Source: Rhodococcoides fascians A44A
Lineage (GTDB): Bacteria; Actinomycetota; Actinomycetes; Mycobacteriales; Mycobacteriaceae
Assembly (NCBI RefSeq): GCF_000760735.1
Contig: NZ_JMEX01000008.1
Span: 1,362,394-1,426,393 of the forward strand
Direction: 5' to 3'
DNA length: 64,000 nucleotides
The notes beneath the pieces were generated by a model that had not been told where the DNA came from, ran no database searches, and saw only the letters and a program-made list of their open reading frames with translations. Below are positions 40,501 through 49,544 of the stretch, one piece after another (position 1 is the stretch's first letter; every line of letters starts with the position of its first letter). The position numbers were made by a program, and so were the translations under genes.

Positions 40501-41735
40501 CCGTTGGCGGCGTTGCGACTCAGTCTCGGCATGATGGCCGTCAACACCGTCACGCCGAGGATGCCGTACGGCAGTTGCAGCAGGATCCAGGCCTGTGAAT
40601 AGATGGCCGGGCCTGCTTCGTCGGCGCCGGCGGAGATGTTCGTCGCGAACACCAGGCCGACCTGGCTGATGACCACGTAGAGGACGATGGCGGCGGCCAT
40701 CCCACCGAAGGCCTTCAGGCGGGCGTCGAATCCCCACAGTGGGCGTAGGTCGATCTTTTCGCGCCGCAACGCCGGGATCAGAGCCGCGACCTGCGTCACC
40801 ACACCGGCGGTGACGCCGAGGCCCAGGATGAGGATGTGCGGATCGCTCATCTCGACCGGATTCAGCGTGATCTCGCCCGGGACGAAGAAGTAGAGGGAGA
40901 AGACACCGAGCACGATCAGGTTGTTCCACACCGGTGCCCATGCGCCGGGCCGGAAGTTCTGGCGGGTGTTCAGCACGGCCGTCAGCAGGCCGGACAGTCC
41001 GTAGAAGAGGATCGCGGGGAGAACCAGGAAGGACAGCGCGGTGGTCAGGTCGCTGCTGACCTTGGCGTCGTCCTTGATCAGGACGCGCGAGAGGAGGGGC
41101 GCGCTGATCGTCGCGGCGACCGATACGACGAACAGCATGGTGAACGCCAACGTGAAGAGCCGACGGATGAAGGACGCGCCCCGATCGGGGTCCTCCATCT
41201 CGGCCCGGACGAGGACCGGTACGACGATCGCGGTGAGGACTGCGCCGAGCACCAACTCCGAGATCATGTTCGGCAGGATCGTGGCGGCGGTGAACGAACT
41301 CGCGATGGCTCCGCCGAGGATCGCCAGCATGATCATCTGCTTGAAGAAGCCGGTGATACGGCTGACGAGCGTCGCCACCGCGATCGAACCGGTGGCGGCG
41401 AGCAGGCTCTTCTGCGGTTTCGGCTCGTCCATCTGCGGCGGTGCCGCCTCCGGCGGAGGGGGCTGCGGATAGTCCTCGTCGCGGAATCGCGGGATCAGCT
41501 GGGTGACCGAGTTGTCCGGGGCAGGGCCACCGTCGGGGGACGGCGGTGCCGGGTAGCTCCGCATCTCCCGAGGCGGTACCGCGGTCCGTCCGTCGCGTTC
41601 CCACGGCGCAGGCCTCGGCGGCTCGGTGCGTCGGAAAACCTGAGCTGCGGGCAGCCGTTCGCGAGGCCCGCCGCCGGCGGGCGGCGCTCCCTTATAGGGC
41701 AAGTTTCCCGAATACGGGAAGTCGCTACCCGTCAT
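37536..41735 (-). CDS. murJ: MurJ lipid II flippase fused to a pseudokinase domain
   Basis: A 1399-residue protein. After a Pro-rich head, the MurJ/MviN core spans about 108-640 with 14 or so membrane helices and flips lipid II. An Ala-, Ser-, Thr-, Lys- and Glu-rich linker covers about 740-885. A kinase-like domain follows at about 895-1165, but the usual catalytic Lys and the HRD and DFG motifs are not found, so it is a pseudokinase. A membrane helix lies at about 1192-1215 and a discoidin-like extracytoplasmic domain at the end. The ATG overlaps the upstream stop (ATGA). In mycobacteria PknB phosphorylates the pseudokinase, which recruits FhaA. Confidence 0.93.
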   Translation of the reverse strand: MTGSDFPYSGNLPYKGAPPAGGGPRERLPAAQVFRRTEPPRPAPWERDGRTAVPPREMRSYPAPPSPDGGPAPDNSVTQLIPRFRDEDYPQPPPPEAAPPQMDEPKPQKSLLAATGSIAVATLVSRITGFFKQMIMLAILGGAIASSFTAATILPNMISELVLGAVLTAIVVPVLVRAEMEDPDRGASFIRRLFTLAFTMLFVVSVAATISAPLLSRVLIKDDAKVSSDLTTALSFLVLPAILFYGLSGLLTAVLNTRQNFRPGAWAPVWNNLIVLGVFSLYFFVPGEITLNPVEMSDPHILILGLGVTAGVVTQVAALIPALRREKIDLRPLWGFDARLKAFGGMAAAIVLYVVISQVGLVFATNISAGADEAGPAIYSQAWILLQLPYGILGVTVLTAIMPRLSRNAANGDTPAVVDDLSVATRLTLVALVPIVVFLTFTGPWVGEALFGFGNFKDEAPRLGEAVSWSAFTLIPYALVLIHLRVFYAREQAWTPTWIILGITGIKIALSALAPVVASSDEQVVLWLGVANGIGFVVGACIGGILLHRSLGNLRMANVGKTIWMVLIASAAGGTAMLAIDRIVDLGGLTEPFGMIGAIVRVGICAVLMLGITFGILWFGRIPEVLAVTVAIRRIVDRVLKRSAPAPEPVVPAHPDSIPVVSSVSAWDTAPDRLPYPGRRRTGTPSSSRLPEPGGRMGLPGAYTREGVRVTDDEVAGGPAESAHKGGDRAQGGVEVDERQAASSDSTEPTTTASSDSTATAKLPVNKPDSNKPASEKSAGEKTSLIKGATAAESESASTTAAAEPAASKTPTSKAPQAATADSETASTAEDATEKSTSAAGAESAEKAATPAKDAPAKQAPAKDPSAKDAPAAEVTPVKSGAPTENPRSLRGPKLIPGASVAGGRYRLLAPHGGARGLKFWQAHDVKLDREVALTFVDSEQQSTDVSVDRPEGPQAILSRTLRLGRINSPGLARVLDVVRGSSGGIVVAEWTPGRSLREMADTVPSPTGAARAIKALAAAAEAAHRSGGALSIDHPDRVRISTSGNAVLAFPATLADADPGSDVRGLGAMLYALITARWPLVDAASGGQPRSVGGMKPADRDSNGNAVEPRRVRSDVPFEISAVAVRALEQNSGIRTAATVQHVLDQAAVVNDKTDLMPALRLGQRAPGASGHSLADPEEMAAQQERSRRTNIALAVLGVLTVVVLGFAGYWLFTFIAGGSSDEPLTSQEALGLTTEETAPPAPGAPAPAAPASSPVAIDSVEVFSPQGSADNAGSASNAIDGDQSTVWATDSYFQPFPSLKDGVGLIATLPSSQVLTSAFVNSPSPGTVVEIRSAPSDSPSLSDTTVIGQATLGSGVTDIPLQVSEPTSHVLLWITGLSSDSGRNQSSIADFGFTAQS

Positions 41736-44140
41736 GGTCGTTCGTACCCTTCGTCTGCAGGATCCGGCTGACCCTTGAACCGATGCCACAATCTGCGGCC
41801 GGCGAGCAGCAACAGAAGGACCCCGGCGCAGGCGGTGATGATCGCCAACGCCTGTCCGTACGCGTTCGACCGTACGGACACCGTGGACGCTTCGCCCAAT
41901 TGTTGGCCGTCCAGAGTGGTCAAGGAGAAGTCGACGGCGAGGTTTCTGCTGTCGTCGACCTGGGCGGGCACGGTGATCGTTCGACTTCCGCGCGCCGGTA
42001 GTGCCATCGCTCCGACGTCGCTGACGGTCATCTCGGGGGGAGCGTCGACCTTCAGCCGAACGTTGACCCCGATGGGGAGATCGTTGCGGGCGACCAACAG
42101 CAGCGGGCTCTGCTCGGACGCCAGGGTGTAGACGCCACCGGGAGCCAGAACCGTCACGGCTTCGAAGATGGAGTTCAGCCCCGCCTCGGACGTGTCCAGA
42201 CGGATTCGAGCCGTGTTCGATGCGGCCGTCGGGTCCACCGATCGGTCGGCGGTCCCGATGGCACGCAGCAGGTCCTCACGCAGCGGTGCGGTGAACCGGC
42301 GCGGCGTCAACACCGATTGGGGGTCCTCGACGAGCGATCCACGCAACGCCTCGATGCGTTTGCTCTGTGCTCGAATGCGATCCTCGAGGTTCTGGTCCCG
42401 ATCGCTCACACTCGTCGTGACGGTCTCGACGGGCAGCCCGGTCGGTTGCTCCTCGGCCAGCTCGGTGAACGGGCGCGGCGTCGCCAGACCGGTCCGGAGC
42501 AGCGAGGACACCGTGCCGAGAATCGCATCGGGTTCGTCACCGCCTGCCGTCCAGTACTGAGGCGGAGCGATGGTCAGAGCTCGAGGAGCGCCGTCGGGTG
42601 GCGTCAACGCGTGGTACGTCACCGCGCCGAGAGCATCCTGCAAGCGAGCGGTCCGCGAGTCGCCGGCCAGGTCGTACCGCTGGTCGTCGGGCGTGAAACG
42701 CGGCGTCGACGGATCCGTCCCGACGCCGGCCAGAGCCGTCGCCGTCGGGCCGTCGAACACGGTCGCGTTCAGCTCGGCTGCGACAGTGGTGTCTCCGACG
42801 ACGCGGGCCACGGCCCCCGCAGCTCCGGGAGCGATGCTGTTGTCGGCGACGAGCGCGGTGCGTTGGCCGACGGACCGCACCGTCGCCGCGCCTGCCTCAC
42901 CGAGTTGACCCGTCGAACTCCACACCACACCGCGTACCGACGTCACGCCGAGGATCGCGTCGACCACCTCGGCCGGCGACTCGAGGGCGGTCGACGCCAA
43001 CGACGCGTCGCCCACGTTCCCCAGCGTGTCCAGATCCACCTGCGCGAACGGCAGCGCTGTCACGCACATCGATTCGGTGAGGGTCTCGAGCCGCGACAAC
43101 CATGCCGTCGCTGCGTCGCGACCGTTGCCTTCCCTGCTCGGTCCCGCAGGATCGGCGGGATCGGCGACGACGAGATATCCGCGCGTCATGTTGGAGACGG
43201 TGACCAGCAGGTCCGGATCCACCGCGATGCAGAGGCTCTGTGCGAGCTTGCCGCCCGGGTCGACGTCCGACGCGGTCGCCGATTCCACTGCCTCCAGAAG
43301 TTGATCGAGCCGTCCGCCCGACGCCAACTCACCGGCAAGATCGTCGTCGACGAGTCGAACCCTGTCGTCGATCGAACCCGGAATGCCCGCCGCGAGGCGA
43401 GGTTTGTCCGCCAACGGCCACAGAACCGTCGTCGCCACCGGGTCCGCGGTGCTCGGCGGCAGCGGGACGGCGTCGGGAGCCATCGGGTCCGGCACCGTCG
43501 GATCGCGTGGAACCCCGGTGACCGGGAGCAGGAAGCGGGCGTCGTCGAGCCGCGCCGTTCCGCCGTACTCCGGCGTTCCGTTGGCGTTGAGAAGCAGCGG
43601 ATACACGCCGGGGCGGTCGATGCCCAACGACGGAGACTGCGTTCCGCGAAGCGGCATCGACACCGTGAACTGAGCGCTGGCGCCCTGCTCGAGACTGTCC
43701 GCGACGACCTGGAATTCACCGACGTCGGCGTACTCCTGCTGATCCAACGACAGCGTCGTCCGAAGCTCGTCCGGTGACTCCACAGCGTCCGCGCTCTGCA
43801 TACGGACGCTGATGTCGTCGACCCGGCGGTCCCCGGTGTTGCGGACAGTGGCGCGCACCGTCACGAACGGCTCGCTCGTCGTCGTCACCGTCCCGGGAGC
43901 AACCGCGTCGATCGACATCTCGAGAAACTGAGTACCGCGCGTCGTCCGAGGAAGATCGGACGCCGACGACTGATACGTGACGGTCCCGTCCTCGCTCTGC
44001 GAGCTCTCCGGTGGATCCTGTGCGGCTGGATCCTGCGCGGCTGGATCCTGTGCAGCAGCAACACCGGTCCCCAGCAGCAGCGACGCACCGAGAACGAGCA
44101 CCGACGTCGCTGCAGTGATCCTGGAACGTAGCGCCATCAC
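41732..44140 (-). CDS. DUF6049 family secreted, membrane-anchored protein
   Basis: An 802-residue protein with an N-terminal signal peptide (residues 1-30, ending GTGVAAAQD), a large extracytoplasmic region, and a C-terminal membrane anchor ([20 protein letters not shown]) with a short basic tail. The repeat of AAQDP after the signal peptide is a three-copy Ala-Gln-Asp-Pro run. It is the counterpart of Rv3909, an essential actinobacterial protein located next to murJ. It overlaps the NUDIX gene at its start and murJ at its end by four bases each, so the three are coupled. Its function is not known. Confidence 0.85.
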   Translation of the reverse strand: MMALRSRITAATSVLVLGASLLLGTGVAAAQDPAAQDPAAQDPPESSQSEDGTVTYQSSASDLPRTTRGTQFLEMSIDAVAPGTVTTTSEPFVTVRATVRNTGDRRVDDISVRMQSADAVESPDELRTTLSLDQQEYADVGEFQVVADSLEQGASAQFTVSMPLRGTQSPSLGIDRPGVYPLLLNANGTPEYGGTARLDDARFLLPVTGVPRDPTVPDPMAPDAVPLPPSTADPVATTVLWPLADKPRLAAGIPGSIDDRVRLVDDDLAGELASGGRLDQLLEAVESATASDVDPGGKLAQSLCIAVDPDLLVTVSNMTRGYLVVADPADPAGPSREGNGRDAATAWLSRLETLTESMCVTALPFAQVDLDTLGNVGDASLASTALESPAEVVDAILGVTSVRGVVWSSTGQLGEAGAATVRSVGQRTALVADNSIAPGAAGAVARVVGDTTVAAELNATVFDGPTATALAGVGTDPSTPRFTPDDQRYDLAGDSRTARLQDALGAVTYHALTPPDGAPRALTIAPPQYWTAGGDEPDAILGTVSSLLRTGLATPRPFTELAEEQPTGLPVETVTTSVSDRDQNLEDRIRAQSKRIEALRGSLVEDPQSVLTPRRFTAPLREDLLRAIGTADRSVDPTAASNTARIRLDTSEAGLNSIFEAVTVLAPGGVYTLASEQSPLLLVARNDLPIGVNVRLKVDAPPEMTVSDVGAMALPARGSRTITVPAQVDDSRNLAVDFSLTTLDGQQLGEASTVSVRSNAYGQALAIITACAGVLLLLLAGRRLWHRFKGQPDPADEGYERP

Positions 44141-44700
44141 TGCTTGCCGACGGGCGTTTCGGGGTCGTTCGTCTCGCCGCTCATACCGTCTATAAGGCGG
44201 CTGGCGATGGCCGCCAACTTCCGTTCGTCCGCGTACGCCAATCGCGAGTTCAGTTCACTCAGCGGAACCCACGCCACTTCGGTGACCTCGACGTCCTCGT
44301 CGGAGAGTTCACCACCCAGAAACCTCAGCAAGTAATGGTGCACGGTCTTGTGGACGCGACGGCCCTCCGTCACGAACCAGTAGTCGATACTTCCCAGCGA
44401 CGCCAACACCGAACCCTGGATACCGGTCTCCTCGGCGACCTCACGCATCGCCGTCTGCTCCGCCGTCTCGCCCTGCTCGATATGCCCCTTCGGCAGCGAC
44501 CACAACAACCGGCCCCGACGATCCGTTCTGCCGATCAACGCCGCGCAACGCTGCGCAGGCGGGCCGTCCAGCCCATCCACCACCAACCCACCAGCAGACG
44601 TCTCCCGAACCGTTCGAAGCCGCGGTTTGTCCGTCTCGGCACGCGAATTCCGCCGCCGCGGGTTGCGGCGGCTCCTGTTCGCACGTTCGCCAGCAGACAC
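44137..44700 (-). CDS. NUDIX hydrolase (MutT4-like)
   Basis: A 187-residue protein if it starts at GTG 44700. The Nudix box [20 protein letters not shown] followed by TGI lies near 71-93, matching GX5EX7REUXEEXGU, which binds Mg2+ and hydrolyses nucleoside diphosphate-linked substrates. The basic N-terminal tail ([16 protein letters not shown]) resembles Rv3908. A frame open to 44829 would include the tandem-repeat region and is unlikely to be translated. TAGTAT lies 7 bp before the GTG, suggesting a leaderless transcript. It overlaps the DUF6049 gene by 4 bp. Confidence 0.88.
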   Translation of the reverse strand: MSAGERANRSRRNPRRRNSRAETDKPRLRTVRETSAGGLVVDGLDGPPAQRCAALIGRTDRRGRLLWSLPKGHIEQGETAEQTAMREVAEETGIQGSVLASLGSIDYWFVTEGRRVHKTVHHYLLRFLGGELSDEDVEVTEVAWVPLSELNSRLAYADERKLAAIASRLIDGMSGETNDPETPVGKQ

Positions 44701-44739
44701 CCAACCAATACTAGAGGGAAAGAACCAATGCTTCGGGCT

Positions 44740-44826
44740 GCCATTCCGAGCTCGTTCCGCGGGCTCCACTCGCGGCCATTCCGAGCTCGTTCCGCGGGCT
44801 CCACTCGCGGCCATACCGAGCCTGTT
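44740..44826. repeat. 35-bp tandem repeat, two full copies and a partial third
   Basis: Two identical 35-bp units occupy 44740-44774 and 44775-44809, followed by a diverged partial copy to about 44826. Each begins GCCATTCCGAGCTCGTTCCG and ends CTCCACTCGCG. The period is not a multiple of three, so the array is unlikely to encode a peptide repeat. It lies in the divergent promoter region between the NUDIX and cca genes. Confidence 0.85.
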
Positions 44827-44877
44827 CACGTGGGGCCCTTCCCCCGGTCGGACCGCCTGCTAATAGGCTCTGTCGAC

Positions 44878-46347
44878 GTGGCCGAGAAGTCTCCTGTTCC
44901 CCAGCAGCCCGACGTGTCCGCCGACCGTCGCGCACGATTGCTGGCGTCGGCTGCCGTGTCGTTGAAAGAACTGTCGGACATCCTGACGCCGCTGGCCGGT
45001 CGGTTCGCCGCCGAGGGACATGAATTGTTCCTGGTCGGCGGCAGTGTGCGCGACGCTGTGCTGGGTCGTCTCGGCACGGACCTCGACTTCACGACCGACG
45101 CCAGGCCTGAGGTCGTCCAGCGGCTCCTGACCGGGTGGGCCGACAATCAGTGGGACACCGGTATCGCGTTCGGCACGATCAGTGCGGCGAAGGGCGATCA
45201 GCTGGTCGAGATCACCACGTTCCGCACCGATTCCTACGACCAGGTCTCGCGTAATCCCGAAGTTCGGTACGGCACCAGCCTGGAAGAGGACCTGGTTCGT
45301 CGTGATTTCACCGTCAACGCGATGGCCGTTCGTCTCGGCGCCGATGGCTCGCAGGAGTTCGTCGACCCTCTCGGCGGCATGGACGCACTGCTCGAGGGAC
45401 TGCTGGACACTCCGTCGACCCCGGAGAAGTCGTTCAACGACGACCCGCTGCGGATGCTTCGCGGCGCACGGTTCGTGTCGCAGCTCGGGTTCGCGCTGAT
45501 GCCGCGGGTGCACCAGGCGATCACGGAGATGGCCGGTCAGATCGAACGCATCACGGCCGAGCGTGTTCAGGTGGAGTTGGACAAGCTGATCCTCGGCGAG
45601 TTCCCGCTCGAGGGTGTCGACGTGATGTGCGAGACGGGATTGGCCGGGTACGTGCTGCCCGAGGTACCTGCGATGAAGCTCGAGATCGACGAGCATCACC
45701 AGCACAAGGACGTCTACTGGCATTCGTTGACGGTGCTGAAGCAGGCGATCGAGCTGGAGGACGGTGACCCGGACCTCGTATTGCGCTGGGCTGCACTGCT
45801 TCACGACATCGGGAAGCCGGATACGCGTCGGCACGAGCCGGGCGGAGGCGTCAGCTTCCACCACCACGAGGTAGTCGGCTCGAAGATGGTGCGCAAGCGG
45901 ATGCGCGCGCTGAAGTACTCCAAGAAGATGATCGACGACGTGTCGCAGTTGGTGTTTCTGCACCTCCGTTTCCACGGATACGGCAAAGGTCAGTGGACGG
46001 ATTCGGCCGTGCGCCGTTACGCCACCGACGCCGGAGATCTACTTCCCAAGCTGCACAAGCTCGTTCGCGCCGACAGTACGACGCGTAACAAGCGTCGGGC
46101 GGCGGCACTGCAGGCCACCTACGACGATCTGGAACAGCGGATAGCCGCCCTGGCGGCGCAAGAGGACCTGGCGCGGGTTCGTCCCGATCTCGACGGCAAC
46201 GCCATCATGGAACTTCTCGGTATCCCGGCGGGCCCCGAGGTCGGCAAGGCCTGGAAGTTCCTGAAGGAGCTCAGACTCGACCGAGGTCCCCTCCCCCGCG
46301 AGGAGGCGGAGAAGGAACTGCTGGCCTGGTGGAAAAACGTCCTGTGA
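44878..46347 (+). CDS. cca: CCA tRNA nucleotidyltransferase (PcnA-type, HD domain)
   Basis: A 489-residue enzyme that adds or repairs the 3' CCA of tRNAs, needed here since both tRNAs in this window lack an encoded CCA. The nucleotidyltransferase site is FLVGGSVRDAVLGRLGTDLD near 48-68, RRDFTVNAMAVRL follows, and an HD phosphohydrolase domain lies near 298-345 (ALLHDIGKPDTRRHEPGGGV). The GTG at 44878 (VAEKSPVPQQ) is chosen by homology; the frame is open much farther upstream through the repeat array. TAATAG lies 11 bp before it. Confidence 0.93.
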   Translation: MAEKSPVPQQPDVSADRRARLLASAAVSLKELSDILTPLAGRFAAEGHELFLVGGSVRDAVLGRLGTDLDFTTDARPEVVQRLLTGWADNQWDTGIAFGTISAAKGDQLVEITTFRTDSYDQVSRNPEVRYGTSLEEDLVRRDFTVNAMAVRLGADGSQEFVDPLGGMDALLEGLLDTPSTPEKSFNDDPLRMLRGARFVSQLGFALMPRVHQAITEMAGQIERITAERVQVELDKLILGEFPLEGVDVMCETGLAGYVLPEVPAMKLEIDEHHQHKDVYWHSLTVLKQAIELEDGDPDLVLRWAALLHDIGKPDTRRHEPGGGVSFHHHEVVGSKMVRKRMRALKYSKKMIDDVSQLVFLHLRFHGYGKGQWTDSAVRRYATDAGDLLPKLHKLVRADSTTRNKRRAAALQATYDDLEQRIAALAAQEDLARVRPDLDGNAIMELLGIPAGPEVGKAWKFLKELRLDRGPLPREEAEKELLAWWKNVL

Positions 46348-46373
46348 GTTGAGAAAAACGTCCTGTGAGTTGA
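46332..46373. repeat. Exact 21-bp tandem duplication spanning the cca stop codon
   Basis: The same 21-bp sequence, beginning GAAAAACGTCCTGTGAGTTG, occurs at 46332-46352 and 46353-46373. The first copy contains the last codons and the TGA of cca; the second repeats them untranslated and leads directly into the terminator stem. Confidence 0.9.
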
Positions 46374-46397
46374 AATGTAGGCCAGGGCCTACATTTC
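46372..46397. terminator. Bidirectional terminator between cca and the MFS gene
   Basis: GAAATGTAGGCC and GGCCTACATTTC are perfect complements around a 2-nt centre (46372-46397), so the hairpin will open to a slightly larger loop. It lies between convergent genes whose stops are 24 bp and 3 bp away. Confidence 0.85.
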
Positions 46398-46400
46398 CAC

Positions 46401-47684
46401 TCACCTGCGGAGTATCGCTACCACTCCCACCAGGTACACCGCGGCACCAGCCAGGACGACGACGTGTGCAGAGGTTTCACCAGCGAGGTCGGTGGTGTCC
46501 GGACCGACGACGAACGCCGCGACCGCCAAAGCGGCGACGAAGAAGATGTTGAAGACGGTGTCCTGCAGGGCGAAGACACGTCCGCGGTGATCGTCGTCGA
46601 TTTCGGTCTGCATCGATGCGTCGCCGGTGAGCTTGATCGTCTGGCCTGCGACACCGAGCAGGAACGCGCCGATGAGCAGGCTCGTCTGAGTGAGGGTGTT
46701 GATGAACGTGACCTGGACGATCGCGGCGGCCGCGAGAGCCACCATGATCGAGCGAACACGGCCGAATCGTGGCAGAACGAACGGCGTCAGCAGGGCAGCG
46801 ACGAACATTCCGGCTGCCGTGGCGCCGACGGCTATGCCGAATCCGGCGAGTCCGCCGGGCAGGGAACTCGACGTGGTTTCGCGCAGGATGAGCACCATGA
46901 CGAGGGTGTCGACGCCGAACACGATTCGGTGGGCGCCGATGCCGGTCATGGCGGCGGTGACCGTCGGCGATCTCCAGACGGCCACGGCACCGGATCCGAG
47001 TCCGTGGGCGATGTCCACCGCGGCTTTCATCGCGCCGTGGTCACCACGCTCGGGGAGTGTTTCCGGGCCGAGTGACCTACGTGCGAATCGAGCGGCGGCG
47101 ACGGTGCCCACGATCGAGCCCGACGCTGCCGCGGCCACGGCCATTCCGGAGCCGAAGTCTCCCGCCCCGACGTATCCGATGATTCCGACGGCTGCGCCCG
47201 CCCCGGCAGCGGCGAAGCCGGAACCGATGGTGGCGAGGAGGGAGTTCATGGGTACGAGCCATTCGGTTCGTACGACGTGCGGGAGCGACGCCGAGACGCC
47301 GGCGAGGACGAATCGGCTGAGTCCGACGGTGGTGAGGGCAAGCAGGAGCAGGGGTGTCTCACCGCCGCCGACGCAGAGCAGGGTTGCGGTGACGGCGATG
47401 AGAACGATGCGAAGTACGTTGGCCCACAGTACGACTGCGCGGCGATCCCAGCGGTCCAGCATGGCGCCTGCGAACGGGCCGATGACGGAGTAGGGGACGA
47501 GGAGGACAGCGAACCCGGCTGCGATGGCAGCCGGATTCGATTCCCGCTCGGGGTTGAACAGGATGGCGCCGCTGAGTGCGGCTTGGAAGAGTCCGTCGCC
47601 GAACTGGCCTGCGAAACGAATGGCGGTGAGCTTGCCTGCGCCCGGCGAATCGCGCAATCGCGCCAGGAATGTCGTCTCGCTCAC
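46401..47684 (-). CDS. MFS transporter
   Basis: A 427-residue protein with about 12 hydrophobic helices and the MFS architecture of two six-helix halves. The segment PFAGAMLDRWDRRAV between helices 2 and 3 corresponds to the MFS motif A loop (GxLaDrxxRR). It resembles the MFS_3/enterobactin-exporter-like group. Substrate cannot be told. It is convergent with cca. Confidence 0.85.
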   Translation of the reverse strand: MSETTFLARLRDSPGAGKLTAIRFAGQFGDGLFQAALSGAILFNPERESNPAAIAAGFAVLLVPYSVIGPFAGAMLDRWDRRAVVLWANVLRIVLIAVTATLLCVGGGETPLLLLALTTVGLSRFVLAGVSASLPHVVRTEWLVPMNSLLATIGSGFAAAGAGAAVGIIGYVGAGDFGSGMAVAAAASGSIVGTVAAARFARRSLGPETLPERGDHGAMKAAVDIAHGLGSGAVAVWRSPTVTAAMTGIGAHRIVFGVDTLVMVLILRETTSSSLPGGLAGFGIAVGATAAGMFVAALLTPFVLPRFGRVRSIMVALAAAAIVQVTFINTLTQTSLLIGAFLLGVAGQTIKLTGDASMQTEIDDDHRGRVFALQDTVFNIFFVAALAVAAFVVGPDTTDLAGETSAHVVVLAGAAVYLVGVVAILRR

Positions 47685-47709
47685 TCGCTGAACTTTAGCC
47701 TGACGTACT

Positions 47710-48642
47710 TTACGAGGTCGGAGTCAGCTCCTCGGCGTTCCACCATGCGACGGTGGCTGCGGTGCCGTCGTCGAGCGGGGTCGGGTGAAGGCCGAGGAGT
47801 GTGTCGCTGCGCGTGCTGTCCAGGACGTAGGGGTACTGGAACTGGTACAGCGTGTCGCCCAGTTCTTTCATCTGCCCGGGTACGACGCCCAGCGCTCGGA
47901 CGATCCATGCCGGGATCGCGGTGACGGTGGGTGCGGGTACTCGGGCGGCGTCGGCCAAGAGTTCGATCATGCGTCGTTGCGTGACGGCAGGTGCGGTGGG
48001 GGCGTGCAGGAACGTGTTCCACAGGTCTTTCCTTGCTCCGGCGGCGATCATCGCTGCGGCGAAGTCCGGTATGTAGGTGAAGGAGTGGGGTACGTCGGCC
48101 TTCGCGATGACGCTGACGGATTTGCCTGCCGTGACCTTGGGGACGATTCGTTCGCCCATGTGCGACGTCCTCACGCGAGGACCGTAGAAGTCCGATGCGG
48201 CGACGCTGACGGTCGGGGTGCGGTGGGCGTCGCGGGCGGCCAACAGGAGGGTTCGGACGCCCAGTTTGCGGTGTGTCGCCGTGCGTGGGCTGTCCTCTCG
48301 GATGGGGCCGTCGACCTTGCCGTAGGAGTACAGACTTTCGGGGAAGACGACGACGGTTCCGGCGGCGGCGTCGAGCACCCGTTGTTCCATCGCGGGGAGC
48401 TTCTCGCGCCAGACCTTGTTCTGGTAGGCGACGTGAGTGCAGAGATAAATGGCGGTGGCACCGGCGAATTCGTCGGTCAGGTCGTCGGTCTCGATGTCCA
48501 CTCGGTGACGTTCGACGGCCGGGTGATCCGGGCCCGATCCGGACCTGGTGAGGATCCGTACCGAATGTCCCTGTGCAGCAAGCTGTTCTGCAACGGTCCA
48601 GCCCACCGGTCCGGCTCCGATGACGACGTGTAGCTGGTTCAT
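47710..48642 (-). CDS. NAD(P)-binding epimerase/reductase-like protein
   Basis: A 310-residue Rossmann-fold protein of the NAD-dependent epimerase/dehydratase (atypical SDR) group. The start MNQLHVVIGAGPVGWTVAEQ carries the dinucleotide motif GAGPVG. ESLYSYGKVDGPIRED contains the Tyr of a YxxxK-like site with Lys displaced (YGK). The C-terminal half resembles NAD-dependent sugar epimerases. The start at 48642 has GAGGGAG upstream. It is divergent from a TetR gene with two palindromes between, so it is probably the regulated target. Confidence 0.75.
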   Translation of the reverse strand: MNQLHVVIGAGPVGWTVAEQLAAQGHSVRILTRSGSGPDHPAVERHRVDIETDDLTDEFAGATAIYLCTHVAYQNKVWREKLPAMEQRVLDAAAGTVVVFPESLYSYGKVDGPIREDSPRTATHRKLGVRTLLLAARDAHRTPTVSVAASDFYGPRVRTSHMGERIVPKVTAGKSVSVIAKADVPHSFTYIPDFAAAMIAAGARKDLWNTFLHAPTAPAVTQRRMIELLADAARVPAPTVTAIPAWIVRALGVVPGQMKELGDTLYQFQYPYVLDSTRSDTLLGLHPTPLDDGTAATVAWWNAEELTPTS

Positions 48643-48665
48643 GGTGTCTCCCTCGTTCGAAATGT

Positions 48666-48676
48666 GAGCACTGCTC
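48666..48676. promoter_or_regulatory. Operator-like palindrome 1 in the TetR divergent region
   Basis: GAGCACTGCTC, a perfect 11-bp palindrome with a central base, 24 bp upstream of the epimerase-like start. It probably binds the divergently encoded TetR protein. Confidence 0.55.
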
Positions 48677-48717
48677 TCTGTTCTCTCCAGTGTGCACTCG
48701 TCGGCTGGGAAAAGCAA

Positions 48718-48728
48718 GAGCAGTGCTC
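48718..48728. promoter_or_regulatory. Operator-like palindrome 2 in the TetR divergent region
   Basis: GAGCAGTGCTC is the reverse complement of palindrome 1 and lies 52 bp away, about five helical turns. Confidence 0.55.
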
Positions 48729-48789
48729 TCGTTTCTGGCGGGACGGTTTCGCCGCTGGGTACTGTCGGCCGGGCCGATACTGTGAATCC

Positions 48790-49497
48790 ATGCCGACCAC
48801 GCCCCGCGCTCGAGCGAGACAGCAGACCCTCGCCGACATCACCCGTATCGGACGGGAGCATCTGGCTGCCGACGGTGCCGCGGCGTTGTCTCTGCGCGCA
48901 GTCGCCAGGGATCTGGGTGTCGTGTCCTCGGCGGTGTACCGGTACGTCAAGAGCCGGGACGAGCTGCTGACCCTGCTCGTCGTCGACGCGTACACCGAGC
49001 TCGGCGACGTCGTGGACGAGGCTGTCGACGAGGTCGCCGGTCCCGTCGAGAAGTTCCTCGCGCTCGGTCGGGCGGTCCGTGGGTGGGGGCTGCGGGAACC
49101 GGCGCGGTATGCGCTGTTGTTCGGAAGACCGGTGCCCGGATACAACGCTCCGGCCGAGCAGACGACCGGTCCTGGTACGAGGGTGATCGTCAAGCTGGTG
49201 TCGATTTTCGATCAGGCGTGGACCGCGGGAACGCTGGCGGAACGTACGGAGCCGGTGTCGCTGGCTGCGCTGAGCCGGAATTTCACGGACGTTCGTAACG
49301 AAATGGGAACGGAAATGTCCGACGAGGTGATCGCTCGCGGAGTTCTGGTGTGGGCGGCACTGTTCGGTGCCGTCAGCTTCGATGTGTTCGATCAGTACGG
49401 TTCGGACACCTTCAGCAGCCGAGATGCGTTGTTCGAGTACCAATTGGCGAGCCTGGCCGAGCTCTCGGGGTTCGATGGGGCGCCGAACAACACCTGA
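48790..49497 (+). CDS. TetR family transcriptional regulator
   Basis: A 235-residue regulator with an N-terminal helix-turn-helix (ITRIGREHLAADGAAALSLR, VARDLGVVSSAVYRYVKSRD) and a C-terminal TetR_C-like ligand and dimer domain ending QLASLAELSGFDGAPNNT. The ATG at 48790 follows GATACT by 8 bp, suggesting a leaderless or near-leaderless mRNA; the longer upstream frame crosses the operators and is not conserved in type. It likely represses itself and the divergent epimerase-like gene. Confidence 0.85.
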   Translation: MPTTPRARARQQTLADITRIGREHLAADGAAALSLRAVARDLGVVSSAVYRYVKSRDELLTLLVVDAYTELGDVVDEAVDEVAGPVEKFLALGRAVRGWGLREPARYALLFGRPVPGYNAPAEQTTGPGTRVIVKLVSIFDQAWTAGTLAERTEPVSLAALSRNFTDVRNEMGTEMSDEVIARGVLVWAALFGAVSFDVFDQYGSDTFSSRDALFEYQLASLAELSGFDGAPNNT

Positions 49498-49544
49498 GCT
49501 TCCTTGCGTTACATCCGTAGGTGCGCGGTGCCACAATGTCTTGC

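Noticed and set aside
44740-44826. The 35-bp repeats as a small CRISPR.
   Set aside because: The units are directly adjacent with no spacers.
44335-44877. A long N-terminal extension of the CCA-adding enzyme.
   Set aside because: The frame is open but crosses the NUDIX gene and the tandem repeat, and homologous proteins begin at the GTG at 44878.
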